Shown here in pieces: positions 1 through 8,342 of a stretch of 11,831 bases of DNA. The stretch is from CAYLZN01 sp964387935 (lineage in GTDB: Bacteria; Acidobacteriota; Vicinamibacteria; Vicinamibacterales; JAFNAJ01). Both the position numbers and the translations under genes were made by a program. The notes below the pieces were generated by a model. That model did no database searches. It was given only the letters and a program-made list of their open reading frames with translations, and was not told the origin of the DNA. The stretch covers positions 1-11,831 of the forward strand of contig CAYLZN010000174.1 of NCBI GenBank assembly GCA_964387935.1, written 5' to 3'. Positions within the stretch are counted from its first letter, which is position 1, and the number at the start of each line of letters is the position of its first letter.

Positions 1-1170
<1,170 letters not shown>

Positions 1171-1252
1171 TGCTCAATTGCCTCCCTGTGGAGCCGCGGC
1201 CGGGCCCGCCCGGCCCGCGAATCGACCTTCTGCACGGGCGATGCGCCCGGGA

Positions 1253-1564
1253 CTACGCCGTTGCCAGCTCGCGTACGCCCTCGACCACGCCCAGCACCTC
1301 CTCCTCGCGGAGGATCAGGTACTCGTCGCCGTCGAGCTTGATGTCCGTGCCGCCGTACTTGCCGAACAGCACCGTGTCGCCGACCTTCACGTCGAGCGGC
1401 ACCGTCTTGCCGTCGTCGGTGATGCGGCCCTTGCCGGCAGCGACCACCTTGCCCTGCTGGGGCTTCTCCTTGGCGGTGTCCGGGATGATGATGCCACCGA
1501 CTTTCTGCTCCTGCTCCTCCAGACGCTTCACGAGCAGGCGGTCACGCAAAGGACGAACGTTCAT
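1253..1564 (-). CDS. groES: 10 kDa co-chaperonin GroES
   Basis: Heptameric lid of the GroEL chamber, cytoplasmic. The protein is 103 residues, slightly longer than the typical 95-97, and begins MNVRPLRDRLLVKRLEEQEQ. The mobile loop with the hydrophobic GroEL-binding tripeptide is seen in GGIIIPDTA (residues 23-31), followed by the conserved GKVVAAGKG and GDTVLFGKYGG strands. The frame is open further upstream, but the ATG at 1564 is chosen because a strong AGGAGG lies about 7 nt before it and because the family begins here; the upstream residues (MSWFTGGSS) look non-coding. The last residues (VVEGVRELATA) are a short extra tail of no known function. It is first gene of the groESL operon, with a leader of about 97 nt from the predicted start point near 1661. 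Confidence 0.97.
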   Translation of the reverse strand: MNVRPLRDRLLVKRLEEQEQKVGGIIIPDTAKEKPQQGKVVAAGKGRITDDGKTVPLDVKVGDTVLFGKYGGTDIKLDGDEYLILREEEVLGVVEGVRELATA

Positions 1565-1641
1565 CGAGCTACCTCCTGTGAACCACGACACGCGAGTGAC
1601 ATGAGTTGGATGACAGGCATGGCAGGCGCCCTGCCCGAGCG

Positions 1642-1668
1642 TTAGCAGTCACGAACAGCGACTGCCAA
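1642..1668 (-). promoter_or_regulatory. CIRCE-like HrcA operator of groESL (compensated variant)
   Basis: On the plus strand the arms are TTAGCAGTC (1642-1650) and GACTGCCAA (1660-1668), separated by exactly 9 nt. This is the architecture of the CIRCE element (consensus TTAGCACTC-N9-GAGTGCTAA), the operator of the heat-shock repressor HrcA. The seventh base of one arm is G instead of C, and the matching base of the other arm is changed to keep pairing; one further arm base (C for T) breaks the symmetry. It overlaps the last base of the groES -10 box and the predicted start point, where a repressor would block initiation. hrcA itself is not in the window. Confidence 0.85.
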
Positions 1669-1696
1669 GAATAGTCCAGGCGCGCGGCCCGGTCAA
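1668..1696 (-). promoter_or_regulatory. groESL sigma70-type promoter
   Basis: Reading the minus strand, a -35 box TTGACC (1691-1696) and a -10 box TATTCT (1668-1673) are separated by exactly 17 nt. Transcription would start near 1661, inside the CIRCE-like operator, about 97 nt before the groES ATG. The match to the housekeeping consensus is 5 of 6 in the -35 and 4 to 5 of 6 in the -10, making it the best promoter in the window. Confidence 0.85.
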
Positions 1697-1737
1697 GGGG
1701 GCGCCGCCCGGCGCCGCCGCTGCCGCACGACTCGCCG

Positions 1738-1743
1738 TATACT
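1738..1743 (+). promoter_or_regulatory. Putative -10 box upstream of the S9 peptidase
   Basis: TATACT lies within the 11-mer CCGTATACTCT (1735-1745). A start near 1750 would give a leader of about 100 nt before the ATG at 1852. No good -35 box is visible 16-18 nt upstream in the GC-rich flank. The identical 11-mer occurs on the minus strand just before blaI (9732-9742). Confidence 0.5.
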
Positions 1744-1851
1744 CTGCCGGTGCCCCTCATCACCCGGCACCGATGGCGTCGGCGTTCCCGACCGGCTCCG
1801 TCGCTTTCATGCGTGGGACGGCCGACTCCCGCGCGTCCGCCTGGAGGGCCC

Positions 1852-3900
1852 ATGGCCGCACGCCGCCCGTTCAGCCGCCTGATCGTCGTCCTCGCCCTGG
1901 CCGCACCAGCGACCGCCGCGCCCGCACCCGGGTCCCTGGACAAGACCACGTTCTTCCAGATGGAGTCCCTCTCGAACCCTGAGATTTCACCCGACGGCCG
2001 CGTCGTCGTCTTCTCGCGCGGGTTCGTGGACACGACGAAGGACCAGCACCAGTCCAACCTGTGGGTCATCGACGTGGACGGCCAGCGGCTGCGCCAGTTG
2101 ACCGACGGGGCCTGGCGCGACTCGTCGCCCGTGTGGTCCCCCGACGGCAGGCGCATCGCGTTTCTCTCGAACCGGTCCGGATCGACGCAGATCCACGTCA
2201 TGTGGGCCGACACGCGGGAGGTGCTGCAGTTGACGCGGGTCGAGCGGGATCCGGGTGGCCTGCGGTGGTCCCCGGACGGCCGTTCGATCGCGTTCACGAT
2301 GAACCTGCCGGACGACACACCCATCCTGGGGGTGAAGCTGCCGCCGGCCCCGAAGGGTGCGCAACTCGCCAGGGGGGCCGTGCTCGTGGACCGGACCACC
2401 TGGGGCGCCGACGGCGTGGGTCCGACGACCAAGGGCTACAACCACGTCTTCGTCGTCGATGCGGTCGTCGGCGGGACACCACGACAGATCACGTCGGAGA
2501 ACTTCAACCACAGTGCCGCGACCTGGTCGGTCGATGGCCGGACCCTGTACGTCTCGGGCATCAGGAAGCCCGACGCCGAGTACCTCAGGGGCGACTCGGA
2601 GATCTACGCCATCGACCTCGCCACGCTCGACGTCCGCGCGCTCACGGATCGGAACGGGCCTGACGGCGCGCCCGTCACCTCGCCTGACGGGAAGTGGGTG
2701 GCCTACACGGGCTACGACCAGAAGAATTTCACGAGCCACCTGGCCAGCCTGTACGTCATGGACGCCCAGGGCGGAGCGTCGCGGCTGTGGGCGGGGGCGC
2801 TGCCCAGCTCGCCGCAGGATGTCACGTGGGCCCCGGACAGCTCGGGCGTCTACTACTCGATGGAAGAGCAGGGGCAGAACAACCTGTACTTCGCGCCCCT
2901 GAAAACCGGTGCGCCTCGCAAGGTGACGACAGGCGCCCACGTTCTGGCCGGCGTATCGATTGCCGCCAATGGGCGAGCGGCGGCGGTACGGTCGAGCGTG
3001 ACCGAACCTGGCGTGCTCGTCACGTTCGACGTCGCGCGGCCTGCCGACGTCAGGGAACTGCTCGACGTCAACGAGGACGTCCTGGGGCACGTCACGGTGG
3101 CACAGGCCGAGGAACTCTGGTTCACGTCGAGCGATGGCCTCAAGGTGCAGGGCTGGCTGATGAAACCCGCGCACTTCGACCCGTCGAAGAAGTACCCGCT
3201 CGTGCTCTGGATCCACGGGGGCCCGTGGAGCATGTACTCGGTGGCCTGGAACTGGGCCTTCCAGAACTTCGCCGCCAACGGGTACGCGGTGTTGTGGACC
3301 AACCCGCGCGGCTCGACGGGCTACGGCCAGGAGTTCGTCAACGGCATTCAGTTCAGCTACCCGGGACGGGACTACGACGACCTGATGGCGGGCGTGGACG
3401 CCGCGCTCGCCAAGGGCTGGGTGGACAAGGACAACCTCTTCGTGTGCGGGGGCTCCGGCGGCGGCGTGCTGACGGCGTGGATCGTCGGGCACACGGATCG
3501 CTTCCGTGCGGCGGTGTCGATGCGCCCGGTCATCAACTGGCACTCCTTCGTGGGCACCACGGACGGCAACAACTGGTACCACCAGTTCCGCCAGTTCCCG
3601 TGGGAGGACCCGATGGAGTACGCCGTGCGCTCCCCGCTGCACTACGTGGCCAACGTGACGACGCCCACCATGGTGATGACCGGTGAAGCCGACCTGCGCA
3701 CGCCGATCTCGCAGAGCGAGGAGTACTACCGCGCGCTCAAGATGGTGCGCAAGGCCGAGACGCTGCTGGTCCGCATGCCCGAGGAGTTCCACGGCTGGCG
3801 CCGGCCGTCGCACCAGTTGGCGCAGCAGCTCTACCTGATGGCGTGGTTCGAGAAGTACCGGACGAAGGCGAGCAAGGAGGCGGTGCCGACGCTGGACTAG
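1852..3900 (+). CDS. Secreted S9 family peptidase (prolyl oligopeptidase / acylaminoacyl-peptidase type)
   Basis: Serine peptidase hydrolysing oligopeptides, probably in the periplasm. It has 682 residues, the usual length for the S9C-like group. An N-terminal signal peptide (MAARRPFSRL followed by a hydrophobic stretch, likely cut after ATA near residue 22) is followed by a WD40/TolB-like beta-propeller (about 30-400) with repeated SPDGR/SPDGK motifs. A C-terminal alpha/beta hydrolase domain (about 430-680) carries LWIHGGPW near 452-459, NPRGSTGYG, the nucleophile elbow CGGSGGG with Ser535, Asp614 in GEADLRTP and His647 in EFHGWRRPSH, so the catalytic triad is complete. A GTG at 1750 would also be open, but the ATG at 1852 is preferred because GGAGGG lies a few nt upstream and the signal peptide begins there. 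It is divergent from groES and convergent with the amidohydrolase gene, with 27 nt between the stops. The exact substrate cannot be read from sequence. Confidence 0.95.
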   Translation: MAARRPFSRLIVVLALAAPATAAPAPGSLDKTTFFQMESLSNPEISPDGRVVVFSRGFVDTTKDQHQSNLWVIDVDGQRLRQLTDGAWRDSSPVWSPDGRRIAFLSNRSGSTQIHVMWADTREVLQLTRVERDPGGLRWSPDGRSIAFTMNLPDDTPILGVKLPPAPKGAQLARGAVLVDRTTWGADGVGPTTKGYNHVFVVDAVVGGTPRQITSENFNHSAATWSVDGRTLYVSGIRKPDAEYLRGDSEIYAIDLATLDVRALTDRNGPDGAPVTSPDGKWVAYTGYDQKNFTSHLASLYVMDAQGGASRLWAGALPSSPQDVTWAPDSSGVYYSMEEQGQNNLYFAPLKTGAPRKVTTGAHVLAGVSIAANGRAAAVRSSVTEPGVLVTFDVARPADVRELLDVNEDVLGHVTVAQAEELWFTSSDGLKVQGWLMKPAHFDPSKKYPLVLWIHGGPWSMYSVAWNWAFQNFAANGYAVLWTNPRGSTGYGQEFVNGIQFSYPGRDYDDLMAGVDAALAKGWVDKDNLFVCGGSGGGVLTAWIVGHTDRFRAAVSMRPVINWHSFVGTTDGNNWYHQFRQFPWEDPMEYAVRSPLHYVANVTTPTMVMTGEADLRTPISQSEEYYRALKMVRKAETLLVRMPEEFHGWRRPSHQLAQQLYLMAWFEKYRTKASKEAVPTLD

Positions 3901-3910
3901 AACTAGAGCA

Positions 3911-3978
3911 GGCCCGAGGCCCAAGGCTCAGGGCGCAAGGCTGGGAGCCCTGGGCCCGGTGCCCTGCGCCCTGAGCCT
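3911..3978. repeat. Degenerate heptad repeat forming an inverted repeat at convergent gene ends
   Basis: From 3911 the plus strand reads in steps of seven (GGCCCGA, GGCCCAA, GGCTCAG, GGCGCAA), then continues with reverse-oriented units (AGCCCTG, TGCCCTG, CGCCCTG). The two halves give a perfect 14-bp inverted repeat, AGGCTCAGGGCGCA at 3924-3937 and its complement at 3965-3978, with a 27-nt centre. It lies between the converging peptidase and amidohydrolase genes and covers the last codons of the latter. The unit resembles the tandem heptads at 11616-11678. Confidence 0.8.
3924..3978. terminator. Possible bidirectional terminator hairpin
   Basis: The 14-bp GC-rich perfect stem (3924-3937 with 3965-3978) sits immediately after the plus-strand peptidase stop and over the minus-strand amidohydrolase stop, where a shared terminator would be expected. 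Neither side has a proper T-tract, and the loop is 27 nt, so it is not a classical intrinsic terminator. It may only reflect the repeat's symmetry. Confidence 0.35.
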
Positions 3979-5361
3979 GTCTATTCGTCGCCCTCGGCCC
4001 GGCGCGGCGCGGACCTCGCCGTCGCTCCAGATCACGTCCCCGCGCGAGATCGTGGTCACGGGCCAGCCTCGCACGGCCCGGCCTTCGTACGGGGTGTAGT
4101 CCATGTGGCCGTGCAGCCTGGCCTGCGCGATGGTCACCTCCGCCGTCAGATCCCACAGCGCGAGGTCGGCGTCGCTGCCGACGGCAATCGTGCCTTTCTG
4201 CGGGTAAAGCCCGAAGACGCGCGCCGGCGTTGTGGACGTCAACGCCACGAACTGCTCGAACCCGAGCCGCCCGCGGCCCACGCCCTCCGACATGAGCAGC
4301 GGGAGCCGCGTTTCGAGGCCCGGCAGGCCGCTGGCGATGCGCGTGAACGGCGTGTCGTCCCCCAGGGGCCGTTTGCCCCCGGGATCGTCGTAGCGGTACG
4401 GGGCGTGGTCGGAGGAGACGAGATCCAGGACGCCCGACTGGAGGCCGTCCCACAGCGCATCCTGATCCGCTCGGGACCGCAGCGGCGGGCTGCAGACGAA
4501 CTTGGCCCCTTCGCACCCGGGCCGATCGAGGTCCTCCGCCGACAGCAGCAGGTACTGAGGACAGGTTTCTGCGCGGACGTCCAGGCCCCGCTGACGCGCT
4601 CGCGCAATCTCCTGGAGCGCGTCCGCGGACGACACGTGCACGACGAACAGGGGAGCCCCGGCGAGCTCGGCCAGCATGATCGCCCGGTGCGTCGCTTCCC
4701 GCTCGACGCACGGCGGGCGGCATTCCGCGTGGTAGCGCGGCGCCGTCCTCCCCTCCGCGATCAGCGCAGCCGTGCGCCAGGCGATCGCGTCGTGGTTCTC
4801 GGCGTGCACCATGACGAGTCCGCCGTGCTCGCGGGCGACGCCCAGCACCTCGAGGAACTGACGATCGGAGATCCTCAAGGCTTCGTAGGTCATGAAGACC
4901 TTGAGCGAGCGGTGGCCCTGCTGCATCAGGGCCGGGAGCTGCTCGCGCAGGGCACGTTCGTGCGGATCCGCCAGGATCAGGTGGAACGCATAGTCGATGA
5001 CGGCGCCCGCCTCGGCGCGCGCCGCATAGGCGGTCATCACCTCCAGCAGCGATTCCCCGCGATGCTGGGCGGCGAACGGCACGATGGTGGTGGTGCCGCC
5101 GCAGGCGGCCGACACGCTCGCCGAGCGAAAGTCGTCGGCAGTCATCAGACCCGTCGAGGACATCTGCTCGACGTGGCAGTGAGTGTCCACGCCCCCGGGC
5201 AGGACGAGCAGGCCCGACGCGTCGATTTCGCGCGTGGCGTCGCCGGTGAGAGTCTCCCCGATTGCGGCGACCTTGCCGCCGGCTACGCCGATGTCGGCGA
5301 CGCGATCCTCGGTCGTCGTCACGAGGCGGCCGCCGCGAACGATGAGGTCGAAGGCTGCCAT
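3928..5361 (-). CDS. Dihydropyrimidinase/hydantoinase-type amidohydrolase
   Basis: Cytoplasmic metal-dependent cyclic-amide hydrolase of the D-hydantoinase/dihydropyrimidinase branch, opening rings such as hydantoins or dihydropyrimidines. In the 477-residue protein the complete binuclear metal set is visible: HCH at 61-63, the carbamylatable Lys154 in SLKVFMTYE, His186 in VHAENH, His242 in VVHVSS and Asp318 in SSDHAP. FMTYE after the lysine places a tyrosine where hydantoinases have their substrate tyrosine. DYTPYEGR and the GRG near the C-terminus are also typical. Allantoinase is less likely but not excluded. The ATG at 5361 has GGAGC about 5 nt upstream. It follows the VOC gene by 18 nt, so they are co-transcribed. 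After the family's usual GRGRxxxR end, about 15 further residues are encoded by the intergenic heptad repeat, suggesting the original stop was lost. Confidence 0.92.
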   Translation of the reverse strand: MAAFDLIVRGGRLVTTTEDRVADIGVAGGKVAAIGETLTGDATREIDASGLLVLPGGVDTHCHVEQMSSTGLMTADDFRSASVSAACGGTTTIVPFAAQHRGESLLEVMTAYAARAEAGAVIDYAFHLILADPHERALREQLPALMQQGHRSLKVFMTYEALRISDRQFLEVLGVAREHGGLVMVHAENHDAIAWRTAALIAEGRTAPRYHAECRPPCVEREATHRAIMLAELAGAPLFVVHVSSADALQEIARARQRGLDVRAETCPQYLLLSAEDLDRPGCEGAKFVCSPPLRSRADQDALWDGLQSGVLDLVSSDHAPYRYDDPGGKRPLGDDTPFTRIASGLPGLETRLPLLMSEGVGRGRLGFEQFVALTSTTPARVFGLYPQKGTIAVGSDADLALWDLTAEVTIAQARLHGHMDYTPYEGRAVRGWPVTTISRGDVIWSDGEVRAAPGRGRRIDRLRAQGTGPRAPSLAP

Positions 5362-5379
5362 CGGCGCTCCAGCGGTCGA

Positions 5380-5916
5380 CTATTTCCGGCCCAGCGCCCT
5401 GAGCAGCTTCTCGTTCTGCCCATGCTCGAGAAAGCGCTCGAACTCGAGGAAGTAGCCCTCGGGGTCGTAGGCGACGAACCCGCGCGTCGGGTGCCTGGAC
5501 GCGTCGCGCACCGGACCCCGGACCTTCACACCCTTCGACACGAGGTAGTCGTACCACTGGTCGATCTGCTCGGTGACGAACGACACCGTCACCGGCTTGG
5601 TCTCGGAGGCACGGTGAAGACCCTGCGTTTCGTCCACGAGGCCGATGAACGAGGACGGCGATACCTGGTAGATCTTCGCAAAGCCCTGGTCCACGACCAG
5701 CGCCAGCCCGAGGATGTCCTCGTAGAACCGCTGCGCGCGCGGGATGTCCTTGTAGTAGAGGAAGACGATGTTCGCCTGGATCCCGAGCGTCGCAGGACGT
5801 CCCGGCCCGGCAGGTGACGCCGTCTGCGCGTCGGCCATGGTCGTGCCCCAGATGAGAAGGCTGCCGGCCGCGAGCGAACCTGCCGCCAGGCGCCAACCGC
5901 GCATGAACTGCATCAT
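5380..5916 (-). CDS. Exported VOC/glyoxalase-fold protein
   Basis: 178 residues. An N-terminal signal sequence (MMQFMRGWRLAAGS, hydrophobic run, likely cut after ADA near residue 30) is followed by one vicinal-oxygen-chelate module: NIVFLYYKDIPRAQRFYEDILGL as the first beta-alpha unit, then a second half with VTVSFVTEQIDQWYDYLVSKGV and the closing FVAYDPEGYFLEFERF. The final Glu matches the usual metal ligand at the end of VOC domains, but the first strand lacks the common His, so metal chelation and catalysis are uncertain; it may bind rather than transform a ligand. The ATG at 5916 is chosen for the GGAG 7 nt upstream and the signal peptide; an upstream ATG at 5997 would add basic residues that do not look coding. 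It is the first gene of the operon with the downstream amidohydrolase. Family assignment is firm, function unknown. Confidence 0.85.
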   Translation of the reverse strand: MMQFMRGWRLAAGSLAAGSLLIWGTTMADAQTASPAGPGRPATLGIQANIVFLYYKDIPRAQRFYEDILGLALVVDQGFAKIYQVSPSSFIGLVDETQGLHRASETKPVTVSFVTEQIDQWYDYLVSKGVKVRGPVRDASRHPTRGFVAYDPEGYFLEFERFLEHGQNEKLLRALGRK

Positions 5917-5987
5917 CCCGAAACTCCAGTGGTGACCGCCCGCCGTGCGGGTGCGCGGGCGAGGCCTGCGATCCCCGAAGTGGCGGC

Positions 5988-6016
5988 AGCATAGCATCAG
6001 CGGCGCGGCCTTCCAA
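5988..6016 (-). promoter_or_regulatory. Promoter of the VOC-amidohydrolase operon
   Basis: On the minus strand TTGGAA (6011-6016) and TATGCT (5988-5993) are separated by 17 nt, each matching four of six consensus bases. The start point would be near 5981, leaving a leader of about 65 nt before the ATG at 5916. It suggests these two genes are transcribed independently of the receptor upstream. The small palindrome GGCCTTGGAAGGCC overlaps the -35 box. Confidence 0.55.
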
Positions 6017-6058
6017 GGCCCGATTGTTCCGGAATTACCCGATCGACGCGCGAGAAGG

Positions 6059-8257
6059 TCAGCGTCGGACGGTGAGCACGAAGGTAGCCGAGAGCGACCG
6101 GCCCGGCGCGAGCACGGCCCGCGTGTCCTGGCTGGCGTAGTACTCCTCGTTCAGCAGGTTGCGCGCGCTGATTCGCACCTGGAGGGGCCTGGCCAGGGTG
6201 ACGTGGCCCGCGAGGTCGAGCAGCGTGTACCCGGGCACGGCCCGTTCGGTCGGGCCGGGGTGGTCGTCGTCGGAGAACCACGACAGCCGCATCTGGGTGT
6301 AGGCGCGCGTGCCGACGGCCTTGCGCAGGACCGTCGTCAGGTTGACGGGCGAGATGTCGTCGAGGTACGCGTCATCGTCGAGTGCGCGTCCTTCGGCGAC
6401 CTGCGTGGCCACATCGAGCGAGAACCCGCGCGGCAGTTCCGCCTGGACTTCGACCTCGACCCCGCGGACGCGGGCGCGACCACGGTTGCGGAAGAAGAAC
6501 GTATCCGGCGCCGTCTGATAGCGTTCGACGAGGTCGTCGATCCGGTATTGGTAGTAGTACCCCGCCACGCGATAGCGCGGCGCGCCATAGCGCAGCGCGA
6601 CGTCGAACTGCAGGCTCGTTTCCGGCTCGAGATCCGGGTTGCCGGTGACGAAGCCGCGGCCTGTGGGGCCCCGGGAGTAGCGATCGGAGAGCGTCGGATC
6701 GCGGAAGCCGCGCGCCACCTGCACCGTGGTGCTGAATCCGCCGAAGCTGCCCGCCGTGAGGGCGGCAAATCCCGAGGCGTTGCCGTGGCCCGTCGAGCGA
6801 TCCCCGAAGTACCCCCCGGTGTTCTGCGTCGTCACGTAGTCGCCGCGCACTCCGCCGGCCAGAGACACCACGGTGGCCAGCGCAGTGTCGATCGTCGCAA
6901 ACACGCCCGTGTCCGTGCGATGCGCATTGTCGATCGACACGGTGGAGGCCGAGGAGACGAGGTCGCCGGCCAGGTCGTAGGCAATCCGGTCGTCGGTCGC
7001 GTGCAGGTCGAAGCGGCCGTTGACATCCAGCCCAATCTCGACCCGGGCCCGGCCGAACAGGCGTTCGCCGAAGGCCCGGGCGCTGAAGTCGTTGGCCGAC
7101 ACGTCCGACCGTTCGATACTCCGGCCCGTGGCGGGAGTGGGGAAGCGGTCCTGGTCCGTTCGCTGGTCGTACGTGCCGAGGAAGCCGCTGAAGTCCACGC
7201 GTTCGAAGCCGGCCAGGTCCCTCAGTTCGTAATTGGTCGTGAAGCGGTGCGAGTCCTCGTAGGGGTAATAGAAGCGCACCGCCTCCGAGTTGTTGCGCGG
7301 GCGCCCGATGTCGCGGCCGAAGTCGCTCTGCCAGCCGGCAGACAGCGTGCCGGCGCCGACCTTGTGCTCGGCTCGCGCCAGCAGGCCGTGGTCCTCGTAG
7401 CCGGAGTTGGGCACCTCGCCCTCGGGGCTCTGCCAGTTGTCGGCACCGCGGGTGTGCGCCGCGACCAGGAATCCGCCCTCGGGCAGTCCCTTGGACACCT
7501 CGGCGGCGCCGCGCCATTCGGGGATGCCCGCGCCTGCCATGCCGGAGAACTGGAGCGCCCACGGCGCACCGGGCGTGACGCGCTTGGTCCGCACCGAGAT
7601 CACGCCACCGAACGCGTCAGAGCCGTAGGCGACCGAGCCCGGTCCGCGCGCCACGTCGACGCCCTCGACGATGCCGGGGTCGAGAAAGGTCGCACTGGGC
7701 CCGACGCGGCGTTCGGAGGTGACGCGCGCGCCGTCGATCAGGATCAGGGTCCGGCCGCGCGCGAGGCCCCGGACCGCGGGGACCGCAGCCTGGCCCTCGG
7801 AGACCTGACTCACCCCGGCCACGGTCTCGATGGCCTGGATCAGGTTGCTCGGCTGGCGCGTCGCGATATCGACCCCGCTCAGCGTCGTCGCGCCCGCACC
7901 GGGTGTTGACTCGATGCTGGGCGCGGACCCGGAGACGGTGACGGCCTCGTTGACCAGGGCTTCGACTTCGATGGTGACGACGGCGGTGCCGAGGTCGGTG
8001 ACGAGCACCGGCTTCATGTAGGTGCCGTTGGCTTGAATGACGAGCACCTCGAAGGGCGGCGCCGGATCGGGCTGCCACTCGAACCGCCCATCGGCGTCGG
8101 TGATGGCCTCGCCGGAGCGGCCGAGAATCGACACCACCGCATTGGCGACGGGCTTGCCATCGGTGTCGACGACGCGGCCGTCGAAGGCGAGAGCGGGCGC
8201 CACGGTCAGGAGCAGTCCGAGCATGGCGCGCGCAAAGAGGCCGCTGGGATGACGCAT
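6059..8257 (-). CDS. TonB-dependent outer-membrane receptor
   Basis: Outer-membrane beta-barrel that imports a bound nutrient using TonB energy. 732 residues. The signal peptide (cut after ALA at about 24) is followed by a carboxypeptidase-regulatory-like beta-sandwich (about 25-100; VVDTDGKPVANAVVSI, DADGRFEW), a possible TonB box (EAVTVSG near 105-112), a plug domain (about 120-225) with RGLARGRTLILIDGARV and GPGSVAYGSDAFGGVI, and a barrel rich in alternating aromatic strands. NLLNEEYY near the C-terminus is the hallmark of the last strands. The chain ends FVLTVRR rather than in the usual terminal aromatic residue. The ATG at 8257 gives the signal peptide but lacks a good Shine-Dalgarno; TATACT lies 11 nt upstream. 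The substrate cannot be named: size and the added sandwich domain fit Bacteroidota/Acidobacteriota-style receptors. It lies downstream of the BlaI/M56 pair on the same strand. Confidence 0.93.
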   Translation of the reverse strand: MRHPSGLFARAMLGLLLTVAPALAFDGRVVDTDGKPVANAVVSILGRSGEAITDADGRFEWQPDPAPPFEVLVIQANGTYMKPVLVTDLGTAVVTIEVEALVNEAVTVSGSAPSIESTPGAGATTLSGVDIATRQPSNLIQAIETVAGVSQVSEGQAAVPAVRGLARGRTLILIDGARVTSERRVGPSATFLDPGIVEGVDVARGPGSVAYGSDAFGGVISVRTKRVTPGAPWALQFSGMAGAGIPEWRGAAEVSKGLPEGGFLVAAHTRGADNWQSPEGEVPNSGYEDHGLLARAEHKVGAGTLSAGWQSDFGRDIGRPRNNSEAVRFYYPYEDSHRFTTNYELRDLAGFERVDFSGFLGTYDQRTDQDRFPTPATGRSIERSDVSANDFSARAFGERLFGRARVEIGLDVNGRFDLHATDDRIAYDLAGDLVSSASTVSIDNAHRTDTGVFATIDTALATVVSLAGGVRGDYVTTQNTGGYFGDRSTGHGNASGFAALTAGSFGGFSTTVQVARGFRDPTLSDRYSRGPTGRGFVTGNPDLEPETSLQFDVALRYGAPRYRVAGYYYQYRIDDLVERYQTAPDTFFFRNRGRARVRGVEVEVQAELPRGFSLDVATQVAEGRALDDDAYLDDISPVNLTTVLRKAVGTRAYTQMRLSWFSDDDHPGPTERAVPGYTLLDLAGHVTLARPLQVRISARNLLNEEYYASQDTRAVLAPGRSLSATFVLTVRR

Positions 8258-8268
8258 CGTAGCCCGCC

Positions 8269-8274
8269 AGTATA
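8269..8274 (-). promoter_or_regulatory. Putative -10 box of the receptor gene
   Basis: TATACT on the minus strand lies 11 nt before the ATG at 8257, so transcription would start about 5 nt before the start codon, giving an almost leaderless mRNA. No good -35 box is visible. It repeats the arrangement seen at blaI. Confidence 0.4.
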
Positions 8275-8342
8275 GGAAGACCAGTTCGACTACTACCAGC
8301 CCTCGTACTTCGTGGAGGAAGGGGAAAGGGCAGGGCGCCGCG

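Noticed and set aside
1987..3924. Long minus-strand open frame (645 codons) opposite the S9 peptidase
   Set aside because: It is rich in Arg, His, Val and Pro with no recognisable domain, and lies antisense to a gene with a full catalytic triad. Such frames are expected in very GC-rich DNA.
4105..5817. Plus-strand open frame of 570 codons opposite the amidohydrolase and VOC genes
   Set aside because: It spans two real minus-strand genes and their junction, with no motif of its own.
5945..7909. Plus-strand open frame of 654 codons opposite the receptor
   Set aside because: Composition is typical of antisense frames in GC-rich genes, while the minus strand encodes a receptor with clear plug and C-terminal motifs.
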